Assembly: GCA_910584595.1 (NCBI GenBank)
Contig: CAJUBQ010000011.1
Location: 18,081 to 82,080 of the forward strand
DNA length: 64,000 nt
Origin: an uncultured Eubacterium sp.
GTDB lineage: Bacteria > Bacillota > Clostridia > Lachnospirales > Lachnospiraceae
Direction of reading: 5' to 3'
Shown here: positions 42,677 through 51,512 of the stretch, piece after piece
Layout of the letters: each line of letters starts with the position of its first letter
Position numbering within the stretch: the first letter of the stretch is position 1
Translations under genes and position numbers: made by a program
The notes under the pieces: generated by a model
Seen by the model: only the letters and a program-made list of their open reading frames with translations
What the model was told of the DNA's origin: nothing
Database searches by the model: none

Positions 42677-43713
42677 TGGCAAAACCGATTGTTCTTTGTG
42701 ATACCGCAGGTATGACGAATGACAGATGGCTGGAATGCCGTATGCACGGCCCCAAAGGGGATATTCCCTATACCGTGGGTGGAAGCGATGTTGCAGCTAT
42801 TTTTGGTGTATCACCATGGACGACTCCGCTGGAGCTGTGGAAAATCAAAAAAGGGCAAATGAAGCCTGCAAAAAAAGCCAATGCCAATCAATTGCAAATG
42901 GGACATCTTTTAGAGCCGGTTGCTGCCTATTGGTATGGTGCAAAGACAGGCAATACCGTTACAGAAGACACGAATCTGTATCAGCACGCAGATCATCCTT
43001 ACGCCCTTGCCAATTTCGACCGGCGCTTTACACGGGCGTCCGATAACGAACCGGGAATTTTGGAGTGTAAAAGCTGTACTTATCACAAAGCGGATGAGTG
43101 GGCAGATGGAGCGATTCCGCTCTACTATGAACTGCAGCTGAGGTTTTATCTTGCGGTAGCGGATGTGAACATTGGCGCTTTTTCTGCCGTTTGGGGAAAT
43201 AATCCGGACAATGATCTGGCAATGCCTGAGATTATTCGTGATAAGGCGAAGGAGGATATGATCTTTGAACGCCTGGACGAATGGATCTGGAGCCTTGAGA
43301 ATGATAAACCCCCGACAATGGCGGATGTTGCACCAAAGCTTGCTTTGGAGTCACTGGCAAGGATTTATGGTGCAAGTCAGGCGGGACTTCCAACAATAGA
43401 GTTTTCCCGCAAGTATGAATCGCCCTTGCGCAGAATTGCAATGCTTCAAGGGAAAATCTCTGAATGCAACAGAGAAATCAAAACATATGAAAAGGAGATT
43501 GAAGCACATAGTGTGCGAATTGCCGAAGTCATGAAGGAGCATGAGCATGGCGTCTTGGAGACGACCAGCGATAAGCTTCTGATTGATTTTGTGACAAAAA
43601 CAACCCGCAGGCCCGATTCCAAAGCCTTGAAGGAAAAATACCCGGCAATTTATACTGATGTTCTAAAAGCATCGGAAAGCCGCAAGGTAAAGGTGTCGGT
43701 CCAGCCAATTTAG
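42676..43713 (+). CDS. YqaJ-like RecB-family exonuclease
   Basis: A 345-residue protein. GGSDVAAIFGVSPWTTPLEL is the classic YqaJ opening; GHLLEPVAAYWYGAKTG provides the helix glutamate, FDRRF the metal-binding aspartate, and GILECKSCTYHKADEW the E-x-K catalytic motif, followed by YYELQLRFYLAVADV. It would degrade one DNA strand from an end to leave a single strand for annealing. The C-terminal third is a coiled coil (residues about 250-300). It forms a phage-type recombination set with the helicase and the possible annealing protein downstream. Confidence 0.88.
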   Translation: MAKPIVLCDTAGMTNDRWLECRMHGPKGDIPYTVGGSDVAAIFGVSPWTTPLELWKIKKGQMKPAKKANANQLQMGHLLEPVAAYWYGAKTGNTVTEDTNLYQHADHPYALANFDRRFTRASDNEPGILECKSCTYHKADEWADGAIPLYYELQLRFYLAVADVNIGAFSAVWGNNPDNDLAMPEIIRDKAKEDMIFERLDEWIWSLENDKPPTMADVAPKLALESLARIYGASQAGLPTIEFSRKYESPLRRIAMLQGKISECNREIKTYEKEIEAHSVRIAEVMKEHEHGVLETTSDKLLIDFVTKTTRRPDSKALKEKYPAIYTDVLKASESRKVKVSVQPI

Positions 43714-43726
43714 AAAGGAGACCATA

Positions 43727-44251
43727 ATGGAAAACATTTATTATGAAGGTTGGGAGCAGGAGTTGATTTATCAGTTCCTGCCATATGACAGGTGCAAAAA
43801 AAGGGCGTATATCTGCTCGCCGCTCAGTGCAGACACGAATGAAGGGATTGCACAGAACATGCAGGCGACAAGGGCGTATATGTTCTATGCCATGAAAAAG
43901 ATGCGTATGAACGCAAGTGCGCCACATGCGTACCTCCCGATGATCCTTTGCGACAATATTCCATCTGATAGAGCGCTTGCCCTTCAGTTCGGTCTGGAAC
44001 TGCTGAAAGGCAGCGATATCCTGCTGATATGCGGTAACCGGATCAGCAGTGGGATGCGTGGGGAAATTGCCCATGCAATCCGCCTGAAGATACCGATGAT
44101 TGCTTTTGATGAGGGTGTATACCTGGAAGTACAAAAGGAACTGACAAAGCGTGACTGCGATAAGCGGAAAGTTCGCCTGGACAGGGAGAATTTCTTGATG
44201 GGTATCTCCGCTCCTTTGTCATATCTTGAAAATGCGGAGATGTTCCGATGA
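43727..44251 (+). CDS. DUF4406/DUF7768-like nucleoside deoxyribosyltransferase-fold protein
   Basis: A 174-residue protein with RAYICSPLSADTNEGIAQNM near the start and LLKGSDILLICGNRISSGMRGEIAHA in the second half, as in small phage proteins with the nucleoside 2-deoxyribosyltransferase fold. The GMRGEI glutamate corresponds to the family's nucleophile position. AGAAAGGAG precedes the ATG. It may act on nucleotides; substrate unknown. Confidence 0.7.
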   Translation: MENIYYEGWEQELIYQFLPYDRCKKRAYICSPLSADTNEGIAQNMQATRAYMFYAMKKMRMNASAPHAYLPMILCDNIPSDRALALQFGLELLKGSDILLICGNRISSGMRGEIAHAIRLKIPMIAFDEGVYLEVQKELTKRDCDKRKVRLDRENFLMGISAPLSYLENAEMFR

Positions 44252-44275
44252 AAGACCAACTGGCTGCAGCTTCAC

Positions 44276-44319
44276 AAAAAACTCCCGTTGTATCTTTGGA
44301 TACGATTCGGGAGTTTTTT
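44276..44319 (+). terminator. Rho-independent terminator
   Basis: AAAAACTCCCG (44276-44286 region) pairs with CGGGAGTTTTTT (44308-44319), with an inner GTATC/GATAC stem. Strong in both directions. Confidence 0.85.
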
Positions 44320-44356
44320 GTATCTATAACACGACTCAGAGAAAGGAGTAAAAATT

Positions 44357-46528
44357 TTGCTATGTGAATTTGATAGGCTCATATATCCACAGAGTATTAC
44401 GGCTGTTGATGCCAGCAGTTATATGATTGCACTCTACCATCCATGTGAAAAGATCAAAGATAGCACAGGGAACACGGTTACGCAGGTGAAAGCAGTGGGA
44501 TATTGCTTACCTACATCAAGCAATCTGCGCTACGACATGCTTGGGCATTGGAGTAAAAATCCCAAATTTGGCGTCCAGTTTGAAGTGGAGAGTTACAACG
44601 AAGTGGTAATACCGACGAAGGAAGGCATCATTGCCTATCTTTCTTCCGGGCAGATTAAAGGGATTGGTCCCAAGATAGCGGAGAAAATTTACGCAGTTTT
44701 TGGCCAGCAGTCACTGGAGGTACTGGATAAAGAACCGGAAAGGCTTCTTGCCATACCAGGTATCAGTGAGATAAAACTGAAAAAAATCTATGATTCTTAT
44801 CTGGTTAATCGTGGCGCCCGGGATGTGGTGGCATTTCTGTCACCGCATGGCATTACGCCGAACCGAGCGGTACGCCTATACAAAGAGTATGGGGAAAAGA
44901 CGATGGATATTGTAAAAAACCATCCCTACCAGCTCTGCGACATGGCCGGGATTGGCTTCAAGACGGCAGACCATATTGCTATGAGCATGGGGTTTGACCA
45001 GCTATCGACTGAGCGTGTGGATGAAGGACTCCTGTATACGCTGGCGGATGCGGAAGCTAAAGGGCATCTCTGTATGGAGAAACATGAGTTTGTGAAAGCT
45101 TGTCTAAAAATTCTGGATACGCCTGCACTGACTTCAGAAATGGTGGCGAATCGCGCCGCAAGGCTGGTTTTCAGCGGACAGTTGGTGTCGTATCAGGGCA
45201 ATGTGTATAGGGCAAAAACTGTACATGTGGAAGAACAACTTGCCTCCGCCATTCATCAGCAGATGAAGCACCGGAAGATGCACAGCTATGGGGATTTGGA
45301 TGCCGCCATAGATGCAGAGGAGCAGAAGCTGAAAATGAAGTTTGCACCGGAGCAGCGCGAAGCGGTAAAGATGGCTCTGACGCAGGGACTTTCCATTATC
45401 ACTGGTGGACCTGGAACAGGAAAGACTTTGATACAACGTGCCATTTTAGATATTTATCAAAAAAACAATCCCAAAAGTGAAATCTGCTGTTGTGCTCCTA
45501 CGGGTAGGGCAGCAAGGAGGATGGAGCAGGCAACCGGGGTTCCGGCTTCAACCGTTCATAAAGCCCTTGGGCTGATGGCGGATGAGGACGGAGACTATGA
45601 TGGACCCGAAGCGCTTACTGCAGATCTGATTGTGGTAGATGAGATTTCCATGCTGGATGTTTATCTGGCCGGATATCTGTTTGATGCAGTGAAATATGGC
45701 GCACAGATGGTGCTGATTGGCGATGCAGATCAGCTACCCTCGGTGGGGCCCGGCGCAGTGCTCAGTGAGATGATTGCCAGCGGATGTATCCCAGTTGTGC
45801 GGTTGGACAAGGTATTTCGTCAGAATGCGGGAAGCCGCATCGCGACAAATGCGAAGCTGATCCGCCATGGGAATGTGGGTCTGGAGTATGGGGACGACTT
45901 TCAGTTTATCAATTCTCCCAGACTCTCTGATTCTGCCAAACTCATTGTCGATCTCTATCTGCGGGAAACTGAGAAATATGGGGTCGATAACGTGGCGCTG
46001 CTTACGCCATACCGGCAAAAGACGGAAACCGGAGTCAATGCGCTGAATGAGCACTTGCGTGAGAAGGTGAACCCGCCGGATGCACAGAAACCGGAGGTTG
46101 TTTTCGGAAATCGAAAATTTCGGTGTGGGGATAAGGTCATGCAGATCAAAAACCATGATGATGTCAATAACGGCGATATCGGCTATATCAGAAAAATTAT
46201 CCGCATTGGCGATGACACTACAGTTCATGTGGACTTTGGTGACGGGCGCATGAAAGAGTACGATTCCAGTGGATTGGATATGTTGGATTTAGGTTATGCC
46301 TCTACTATCCATAAATCGCAGGGATCGGAGTACCAGTCCGTCATCATCAATCTGCAGTGCGCCCATTCCATCATGCTGACAAGGCCTCTTATCTATACGG
46401 CAATTACACGAGGAAAAGAGCGTGTAACCATTGTCGGGGAAAAAAGGGCGCTTTGTATTTCAATCAAAAGAACTGACACAGAAAAACGCGGCACCTGCCT
46501 CGCTAAGCGGCTGCAGGGGCTTGCTTGA
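44357..46528 (+). CDS. RecD2-like helicase
   Basis: TTG start at 44357, 8 bases after GAAAGGAG; the next in-frame ATG lies too far inside. The 723-residue protein has an N-terminal OB-like region, helix-hairpin-helix repeats (IKGIGPKIAEKIYAVFG, then LLAIPGISEIKLKKIYDSY and AGIGFKTADHIAM), Walker A TGGPGTGKT (349-357), Walker B LIVVDEISMLD, GDADQLPSVGPG, and the final LGYASTIHKSQGSEY and YTAITRGKERV motifs. It is a 5'-3' SF1 helicase for element recombination or repair. Confidence 0.92.
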   Translation: MLCEFDRLIYPQSITAVDASSYMIALYHPCEKIKDSTGNTVTQVKAVGYCLPTSSNLRYDMLGHWSKNPKFGVQFEVESYNEVVIPTKEGIIAYLSSGQIKGIGPKIAEKIYAVFGQQSLEVLDKEPERLLAIPGISEIKLKKIYDSYLVNRGARDVVAFLSPHGITPNRAVRLYKEYGEKTMDIVKNHPYQLCDMAGIGFKTADHIAMSMGFDQLSTERVDEGLLYTLADAEAKGHLCMEKHEFVKACLKILDTPALTSEMVANRAARLVFSGQLVSYQGNVYRAKTVHVEEQLASAIHQQMKHRKMHSYGDLDAAIDAEEQKLKMKFAPEQREAVKMALTQGLSIITGGPGTGKTLIQRAILDIYQKNNPKSEICCCAPTGRAARRMEQATGVPASTVHKALGLMADEDGDYDGPEALTADLIVVDEISMLDVYLAGYLFDAVKYGAQMVLIGDADQLPSVGPGAVLSEMIASGCIPVVRLDKVFRQNAGSRIATNAKLIRHGNVGLEYGDDFQFINSPRLSDSAKLIVDLYLRETEKYGVDNVALLTPYRQKTETGVNALNEHLREKVNPPDAQKPEVVFGNRKFRCGDKVMQIKNHDDVNNGDIGYIRKIIRIGDDTTVHVDFGDGRMKEYDSSGLDMLDLGYASTIHKSQGSEYQSVIINLQCAHSIMLTRPLIYTAITRGKERVTIVGEKRALCISIKRTDTEKRGTCLAKRLQGLA

Positions 46529-46542
46529 AGAAAGGAGCAGCT

Positions 46543-46986
46543 ATGGCTACAATATTAGATCAATATCTTGAGAAACAGAATTCTATCAGGTCCCAGATTG
46601 CCGAGAACAGTCTTCCGCCGGAAGATTTGCTGATTATGCAGGAACTGAATTACCGCATTTGCGTCTTGGAAACATTTCAGTCTTTTTGTAAGTCCGCGCC
46701 AATCACAATGGATACAAAGGTCATGGGCTATCACTTTCAAATGGTAGATGCGTATGTACGTTTTACCTTAAATGAAAGACGATTCGGATTAAAAGCCGAT
46801 GCAGAAGGCCAGAAGCGTCGTGAAACAGCACTCAGTTCTTTTGAGCGTGTTGTACAGGACGGCAGAAAGCGGTTTTCCAGCTTTAAGGCAGGGACACAGG
46901 AGCAGTACAAAACAAGCATCAGTCAATATGTTCATACGATTCTGCCGGTTTGGATGCAGTATCGGAACACATATATCAATTTATAA
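46543..46986 (+). CDS. hypothetical protein, 147 aa
   Basis: ATG 46543 follows AAAGGAGCAG. Mostly helical and soluble: LDQYLEKQNSIRSQIAENSL, then ELNYRICVLETFQSF and a tail SISQYVHTILPVWMQYRNTY. No family recognised. Its position between the helicase and the possible annealing protein suggests a recombination accessory role. Confidence 0.55.
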   Translation: MATILDQYLEKQNSIRSQIAENSLPPEDLLIMQELNYRICVLETFQSFCKSAPITMDTKVMGYHFQMVDAYVRFTLNERRFGLKADAEGQKRRETALSSFERVVQDGRKRFSSFKAGTQEQYKTSISQYVHTILPVWMQYRNTYINL

Positions 46987-46999
46987 GGAGGCTATAATA

Positions 47000-47758
47000 A
47001 TGAGTCAGAATAACTCGAATGAGAAGGCGGCAATGCTCGCCAAAATCGAAACTATTCATCAGGTGGATGGATTTGATCCTACGCCGTTTGCTGTGGATTA
47101 TACAGATTTGGGAACCGGAGAGGTGCGTAAGCGCCTACCGGTCATGATTCAGATGGCGTGGTTCCGTCTGAAATATCCGGAAGGACGCATTGCGGTACAG
47201 GTGAATTCTGCAAAGGATTGCTTTGTGGCAACAGCCCGCGTGTATCCAAACTATAAGGATGCAGCAGACTGTTATCTGGCAGAAGCGACGGCATCCAGAG
47301 GATATTGTGAGGAGAAACCTTCGGTTTCACCACGGGAATGGGCACAGACTGCTGCTGTTGGAATTGCTCTACGAAATGCAGGCTTTGGACTTCAGTTTTC
47401 TATGGCAGGTGAAGATTTTGAGCCTTCTGCTGTGGATGAGCTGGGAATCTCCGCCGCTCAACCTCAAACAGAATCAGCAGAAAAACACGAGGTGTCAGAA
47501 CCAAAACCGGAACCGGCACAAGAGGAATACACTGTAAATGAACCGGTGCAAAAGGAACTGACTCCAGAAGAAAAGCTGGCACAGGCAATGAATGTGCCTT
47601 GCCCAATCTCAAAATTCAGCGGGAAAACGCTTGGCGAGGTATTATCGCTGGATCCTGGTGCAATTAAATGGGTGGCAACGAAATTCACTGGCGGCGAGGA
47701 AATTAAAGCTGCCGCGAAGCTGATTTGTGAATTTTCCCTTCAACAGACAATTGCATAA
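47000..47758 (+). CDS. possible single-strand annealing-type protein with ExoX-like C-terminus
   Basis: ATG 47000 follows AAGGAGG; the frame from 46799 overlaps the previous gene. Of 252 residues, the first 140 show a hydrophobic core strand IQMAWFRLKYPEGRIAVQV, a repeated VATARVYPNYKDAADCYLAE strand, and SPREWAQTAAVGIALRNAGFG, resembling the layout of Erf/Rad52-like annealing proteins. A Glu/Pro linker follows, and the last 60 residues (SKFSGKTLGEVLSLDPGAIK) resemble the DUF3820/ExoX-like C-terminal module. Assignment is inference supported by the YqaJ and RecD2 neighbours. Confidence 0.55.
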   Translation: MSQNNSNEKAAMLAKIETIHQVDGFDPTPFAVDYTDLGTGEVRKRLPVMIQMAWFRLKYPEGRIAVQVNSAKDCFVATARVYPNYKDAADCYLAEATASRGYCEEKPSVSPREWAQTAAVGIALRNAGFGLQFSMAGEDFEPSAVDELGISAAQPQTESAEKHEVSEPKPEPAQEEYTVNEPVQKELTPEEKLAQAMNVPCPISKFSGKTLGEVLSLDPGAIKWVATKFTGGEEIKAAAKLICEFSLQQTIA

Positions 47759-47829
47759 CAGGCGCTAAAGACCAGGGGATTCATGCAGTCATCCCCTAAC
47801 CGGGAACAAGACGAAAAGGAGGACAAAAA

Positions 47830-48207
47830 ATGTGTAAAAAAACAAAAAAGCTTCGTTTCAAATGGGAGTTTGGAGATGAAATGGTCTCGCTGCATGTCAA
47901 TCAATATGCTTATGGCGGGCGGCTGCACATCGGTATGATCAATTACGGAGAAGATGGTCCGGAACCCTTTGCAGATATGACGGTCAACCTACCGGCCTAT
48001 GATCTGGAGGATAACGAAGCATTTATTAACGGAGATATCAGCAAAGACCTGTTAAGGTTTATCAGGGAGAACAAGCTGGGAAAGGTGATGCCATATACCG
48101 TGAAATCTGGATACGGCAGATATGCGGCGGTGGCATTTGATCTGGAAAAGCTGGCGGAATACGATCCTACAGGGGTTGCGTCATTTAAGGAAAACTGTGG
48201 GTTATAA
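47830..48207 (+). CDS. DUF4313-like protein
   Basis: A 125-residue protein after AAAGGAGGA: YAYGGRLHIGMINYGEDGPEP, FADMTVNLP, then SGYGRYAAVAFDLEKLAEYD. The GRL..-GEPFA-LTVNL order is that of DUF4313, a small family found in ICEs. Function unknown. Confidence 0.65.
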   Translation: MCKKTKKLRFKWEFGDEMVSLHVNQYAYGGRLHIGMINYGEDGPEPFADMTVNLPAYDLEDNEAFINGDISKDLLRFIRENKLGKVMPYTVKSGYGRYAAVAFDLEKLAEYDPTGVASFKENCGL

Positions 48208-48280
48208 GGAAAACAGCAATGAGAAGAAGCGGGGGACAGCGTGCTGTTCCCCGCAAATTTGAAAAAGGAAAGGAGGCAGC

Positions 48281-49339
48281 ATGGAAATATTTCATATGAG
48301 CGATGTTGTTTCGTTGCTGGGAATCCCGATGCCGCCGTCTGGAAGAAGCTCCTATTATGTGCAGTGTCCCTGCTGTGACGAAAACCCACGGAAAAAGCAT
48401 TTGAACATCAATTTGAAAAAAGAAGTGTATCGCTGTCCGCGGTGCGGAATATATGGTGGTATATTTGATCTGTATTCCTTATATACCGGAGTTCCGCGTG
48501 ACAAAGTGCGAAAAGCTCTGGTTGAGAAACTGGGAATGCCTGATCACCGGCCTAAACCCCAAAAGAGGATACAGCCGCAGGCAAAGCCTGAATGCCCAAT
48601 AACGGATGTTGATACCCGTCATGCCACATACAGTGCGCTACTTGATAAGCTGACGCTGGCGGCAGACCATAAAGAGAACCTGCTTGGCAGAGGGCTGACG
48701 GAGGATGATATTATTCGGCTTGGATATAGAACAACACCTGTGGTCGGTATGACAGCGATTGCCGATAAACTTCAATCTGAAGGGATGTACTTAGCTGGGG
48801 TTCCTGGTTTTTATAGGAATGAAAGCGGTACATGGACTTTTATTCATGAAGAGCGCGGTATCTTAATTCCAATGAGGGATCGGCAAGGAAGGATTCAGGG
48901 ACTTCAGATACGCAGAGATAAAGTGAAAAAGAGAAAATTTCGCTGGGTATCCAGTACGGAGCGACCGGATGGTTGCCCTGCAGAAGGGTGGACACATCTT
49001 GCAGGCCCGGTTAGGCCTATGCTGGTGCTGACAGAAGGTCCTATGAAAGCTGACGTGATTCATGCACTGACTGGTCTGACAGTGCTGGCGGTTCCTGGTG
49101 TTAATTCTCTGACACAGCTTGAAACAACCCTTAGCGATTTACGTGCAGAAGGGGTTGCAGAGATTAAGACTGCTTTTGATATGGATTTTGCGACCAACTA
49201 CCATGTACAAAACGGTTACAACAATCTTCTCAGTCTTCTTGGCAATATGGGATTTCAGTTCGGTACTTACCTGTGGGATCCACGCTATAAGGGACTGGAT
49301 GATTATATCTGGGAATATTGTTTTCAAAAGAGGCATTAA
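48281..49339 (+). CDS. primase-like protein: CHC2 zinc finger plus Toprim-like domain
   Basis: A 352-residue protein. The N-terminus has CPCCDENPRKKHLNINLKKE followed by YRCPRCGIYGGIFDLYSLYT, the zinc-binding element of DnaG-type primases. The second half has a DUF3854/Toprim-like core, with VLTEGPMKADVIHALTG and TAFDMDFATN carrying the acidic metal ligands. It lacks a helicase domain, so it would cooperate with the element's other replication proteins. GGAAAGGAGG precedes the ATG; a hairpin GGGGGACAG/CTGTTCCCC lies just upstream. Confidence 0.8.
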   Translation: MEIFHMSDVVSLLGIPMPPSGRSSYYVQCPCCDENPRKKHLNINLKKEVYRCPRCGIYGGIFDLYSLYTGVPRDKVRKALVEKLGMPDHRPKPQKRIQPQAKPECPITDVDTRHATYSALLDKLTLAADHKENLLGRGLTEDDIIRLGYRTTPVVGMTAIADKLQSEGMYLAGVPGFYRNESGTWTFIHEERGILIPMRDRQGRIQGLQIRRDKVKKRKFRWVSSTERPDGCPAEGWTHLAGPVRPMLVLTEGPMKADVIHALTGLTVLAVPGVNSLTQLETTLSDLRAEGVAEIKTAFDMDFATNYHVQNGYNNLLSLLGNMGFQFGTYLWDPRYKGLDDYIWEYCFQKRH

Positions 49340-49344
49340 AACTG

Positions 49345-49374
49345 GGGTGGAGCAAAAATGCTTCACCCTTTTTT
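49345..49374 (+). terminator. Rho-independent terminator
   Basis: GGGTGGAGC (49345-49353) pairs with GCTTCACCC (49360-49368), then TTTTTT. It ends the recombination/replication operon that starts near 41305 or 44320. Confidence 0.85.
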
Positions 49375-49406
49375 CGCGCGTTTTTTGAATCGAATGCGTA
49401 TAAAAG

Positions 49407-49435
49407 TTGTAAATGCGCATGGCGAATCGTGTAAT
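49407..49435 (+). promoter_or_regulatory. TTGTAA-N17-TGTAAT promoter, copy 2
   Basis: TTGTAA (49407-49412), 17 bases ending AATCG, TGTAAT (49430-49435). It shares both boxes, the spacer length and AATCG with 24817-24845. Confidence 0.6.
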
Positions 49436-49472
49436 GATAAATATAAGAATAATTTTTGCAGGAGGTATACAT

Positions 49473-50393
49473 ATGTTAATCGCAATCGACCACGGCAACT
49501 ACGCCATTAAGACTACAAACCATTCTTTCATTTCCGGGCTTTCTGAGCACACGGTTAAGCCGCCCATGACAGATGAGATTTTGGAGTATGGAGGAAAATA
49601 CTGGACTTTGAGTGGACGCCGTCTGAGTTATATGAGGGACAAAACCCAGGATGACCGTTATTTCATCCTGACATTATTTGCAATCGCCAAAGAGCTGGAG
49701 AATGGAGGCAATTATACGCCGGTCGAACAGGTTCAGCTGGCTGTTGGACTACCACCTGAGCATTTTGGTGCTTTAAAAGACAGATTCGCCAATTATTTCA
49801 AAAGAGACGGAATTATCAAATTTGTTTATGGTGACAGGCCATACAGCATTAAGATAGACCGTGTTATGGTGTTCCCGCAGGCATATGCCGCTGTTATTCC
49901 CCAGAGCAGTCTGGTGGTTCATACGGTTCGTATGTTTATCGTTGATATTGGTGGTTATACCACCGATGTGCTGCTCTTGAAGAATGGAAAACCAGATTTG
50001 CAGTTTTGCCGGAGCCTGGAAACTGGTATTATTACTATGAACAATGAAATCATACGAAAGGTTGGTGCGCTTCATGATATGCGTATCGAAGATGAGCATA
50101 TTAGTGCAGTGCTTCAGTGCGAGAATACCATTCTGCCGGAGGATGTCAAGGAGACAATTCGTGAAGCGACGAAGTTACATGCACAGGATATTCTGAACCA
50201 GCTTAGAGAATTGCAAGTGGATTTGCGTTCTAATCCGGCAGTTTTTATCGGAGGGGGAAGTATACTTTTAAGGCCTTTCCTGATAAATTCGCCTCTGGTA
50301 GCAAAGGCGGATTTTGTGGAATCTCCGAATGCGAATGCGCTGGGATATGAAATGTTGGGCAGGAAAACGCTTTCTCTTCGTCCACTTGGATAA
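49473..50393 (+). CDS. ParM/StbA-like actin-family ATPase
   Basis: ATG 49473 follows GCAGGAGGTA. The 306-residue protein has the actin-fold signatures: phosphate-1 IAIDHGNYAIK, phosphate-2 MFIVDIGGYTTDVLLL (about residue 150) and the adenosine motif VFIGGGSILLRPF (about 262). Plasmid ParM-type filaments push DNA copies apart. With the following small DNA-binding gene it forms a type II partition pair, implying that ICE-1 can exist as an extrachromosomal replicating circle. Confidence 0.85.
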   Translation: MLIAIDHGNYAIKTTNHSFISGLSEHTVKPPMTDEILEYGGKYWTLSGRRLSYMRDKTQDDRYFILTLFAIAKELENGGNYTPVEQVQLAVGLPPEHFGALKDRFANYFKRDGIIKFVYGDRPYSIKIDRVMVFPQAYAAVIPQSSLVVHTVRMFIVDIGGYTTDVLLLKNGKPDLQFCRSLETGIITMNNEIIRKVGALHDMRIEDEHISAVLQCENTILPEDVKETIREATKLHAQDILNQLRELQVDLRSNPAVFIGGGSILLRPFLINSPLVAKADFVESPNANALGYEMLGRKTLSLRPLG

Positions 50394-50412
50394 GGGACGG
50401 AGGGACAATATA

Positions 50413-50775
50413 ATGAAAAAGGATGGAAAATACCGCTTCTCGCTTCAATTTAGCGCAGATTCAGAGGAACAGGTAAGGGCTGGAGAGTTGCTCGAAAGGC
50501 TGGGAAACAGGAAAAGTGCGGTTGTTGTTGCAGCCTTGAATGATTATCTTGATTCTAACCCGAATTTACAGGATGCACATTGTAAAATAGAAGTCAAGCT
50601 AACACCTGGCTATAATCGAGATGGAATTGAGGAAATCATACGGCGCATTGTTGAGGAAAGACTTGCAGCGGTTCGCCGTGACGAACCCCAGATGGCTTTT
50701 TCAGAGGAGAGTAAGACAGATACTCTGGAGGCAGACATTGCACAGATGTTGGACAACCTGGATATGTTTTCATAG
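50413..50775 (+). CDS. ParR-like adaptor of the ParM system
   Basis: ATG 50413 lies 19 bases after the parM-like stop; GGACGGAGGG is the ribosome site. The 120-residue protein has an N-terminal ribbon-helix-helix (YRFSLQFSADSEEQVRAGEL, NRKSAVVVAALNDYLD) and an acidic helical tail (ADIAQMLDNLDMFS) that could contact the filament, as in ParR proteins. Assignment relies on gene order and layout. Confidence 0.7.
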   Translation: MKKDGKYRFSLQFSADSEEQVRAGELLERLGNRKSAVVVAALNDYLDSNPNLQDAHCKIEVKLTPGYNRDGIEEIIRRIVEERLAAVRRDEPQMAFSEESKTDTLEADIAQMLDNLDMFS

Positions 50776-50848
50776 ACCGACAGTGCATTTAATAGGTTCA
50801 ACAATGGCTTTTTAACGCTTGAAAATTAAAAAAGTCCATGTAAATGAG

Positions 50849-50886
50849 TTGATATTCCACTTATAGTGCGTATATTGGAATATCAA
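50849..50886. promoter_or_regulatory. perfect 11-bp inverted repeat, candidate operator or centromere
   Basis: TTGATATTCCA (50849-50859) and TGGAATATCAA (50876-50886), 16 bases apart, lie between the ParR-like and XRE genes. It could be the XRE operator or a ParR binding site. TATAAA and the XRE ribosome site AAGGAGAATG follow. Confidence 0.6.
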
Positions 50887-50944
50887 GTTCTTCAATTCCA
50901 TTGTCAGATTATATAAAATAGAAATGTAAGGAGAATGTAAAACC

Positions 50945-51289
50945 ATGGACTATGTTATTTTAGGCAAGAATATTCGGAAGTACCGACAAATGCGCGGAAT
51001 GCGCCAGGAAGATTTGGCGGAGATCTGTGATTGCGGGAATAGCCATATCGGCCAAATAGAAAATGCGAGAGGGATTCCAAGTCTGGATATGATTGTACGG
51101 ATTGCAAATGCTCTTTCAGTAACAGTAGATCAATTGCTCAAAGAGTATTATTCAGAACCTGAGAAGGTCTATTTGCGAGAGATTGCGGAACGTATTGAGA
51201 AGTATCCGGTAAAGCAGCGTGTATACGCTTGCGAAGGTCTGGCTGAATTTTTGAATACCATTGAAAAATTCAGTCAAACAGATGAATAA
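50945..51289 (+). CDS. XRE regulator of the excision module (Tn916 Orf9-like position)
   Basis: A 114-residue protein with a Cro/C1 HTH at residues about 7-62 (IRKYRQMRGMRQEDLAEICD, then SHIGQIENARGIPSLDMIVR) and a helical tail. It occupies the position of the Tn916 regulatory gene ahead of the sigma-like factor, HTH gene, xis and int, and probably represses excision or transfer genes. Confidence 0.8.
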   Translation: MDYVILGKNIRKYRQMRGMRQEDLAEICDCGNSHIGQIENARGIPSLDMIVRIANALSVTVDQLLKEYYSEPEKVYLREIAERIEKYPVKQRVYACEGLAEFLNTIEKFSQTDE

Positions 51290-51446
51290 TGCGCATATAA
51301 CCAAACAGAAAAAAGTTTACGCTTTATAGAACGGCTATGCTACACGAAAGTGCAGTATGGTCGTTTTTTGTTATCTGAATACAAGGAGGTGGTCCCATTG
51401 GATTAAACCATTGACAGCTGCAAAAAGGTAACAAGTCGAGAAAATT

Positions 51447-51471
51447 AAGGCACGCCATCACGGCGTGCCTT
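51447..51471. terminator. strong hairpin upstream of the sigma-factor gene
   Basis: AAGGCACGCC (51447-51456) pairs with GGCGTGCCTT (51462-51471), loop 5. The following GACTTTTGCC is a poor T tract, so it may act as an attenuator comparable to that in Tn916 control regions. Confidence 0.6.
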
Positions 51472-51512
51472 GACTTTTGCCCTGGTGGTGTGCCCCGTAA
51501 GGAGGTACAAAG

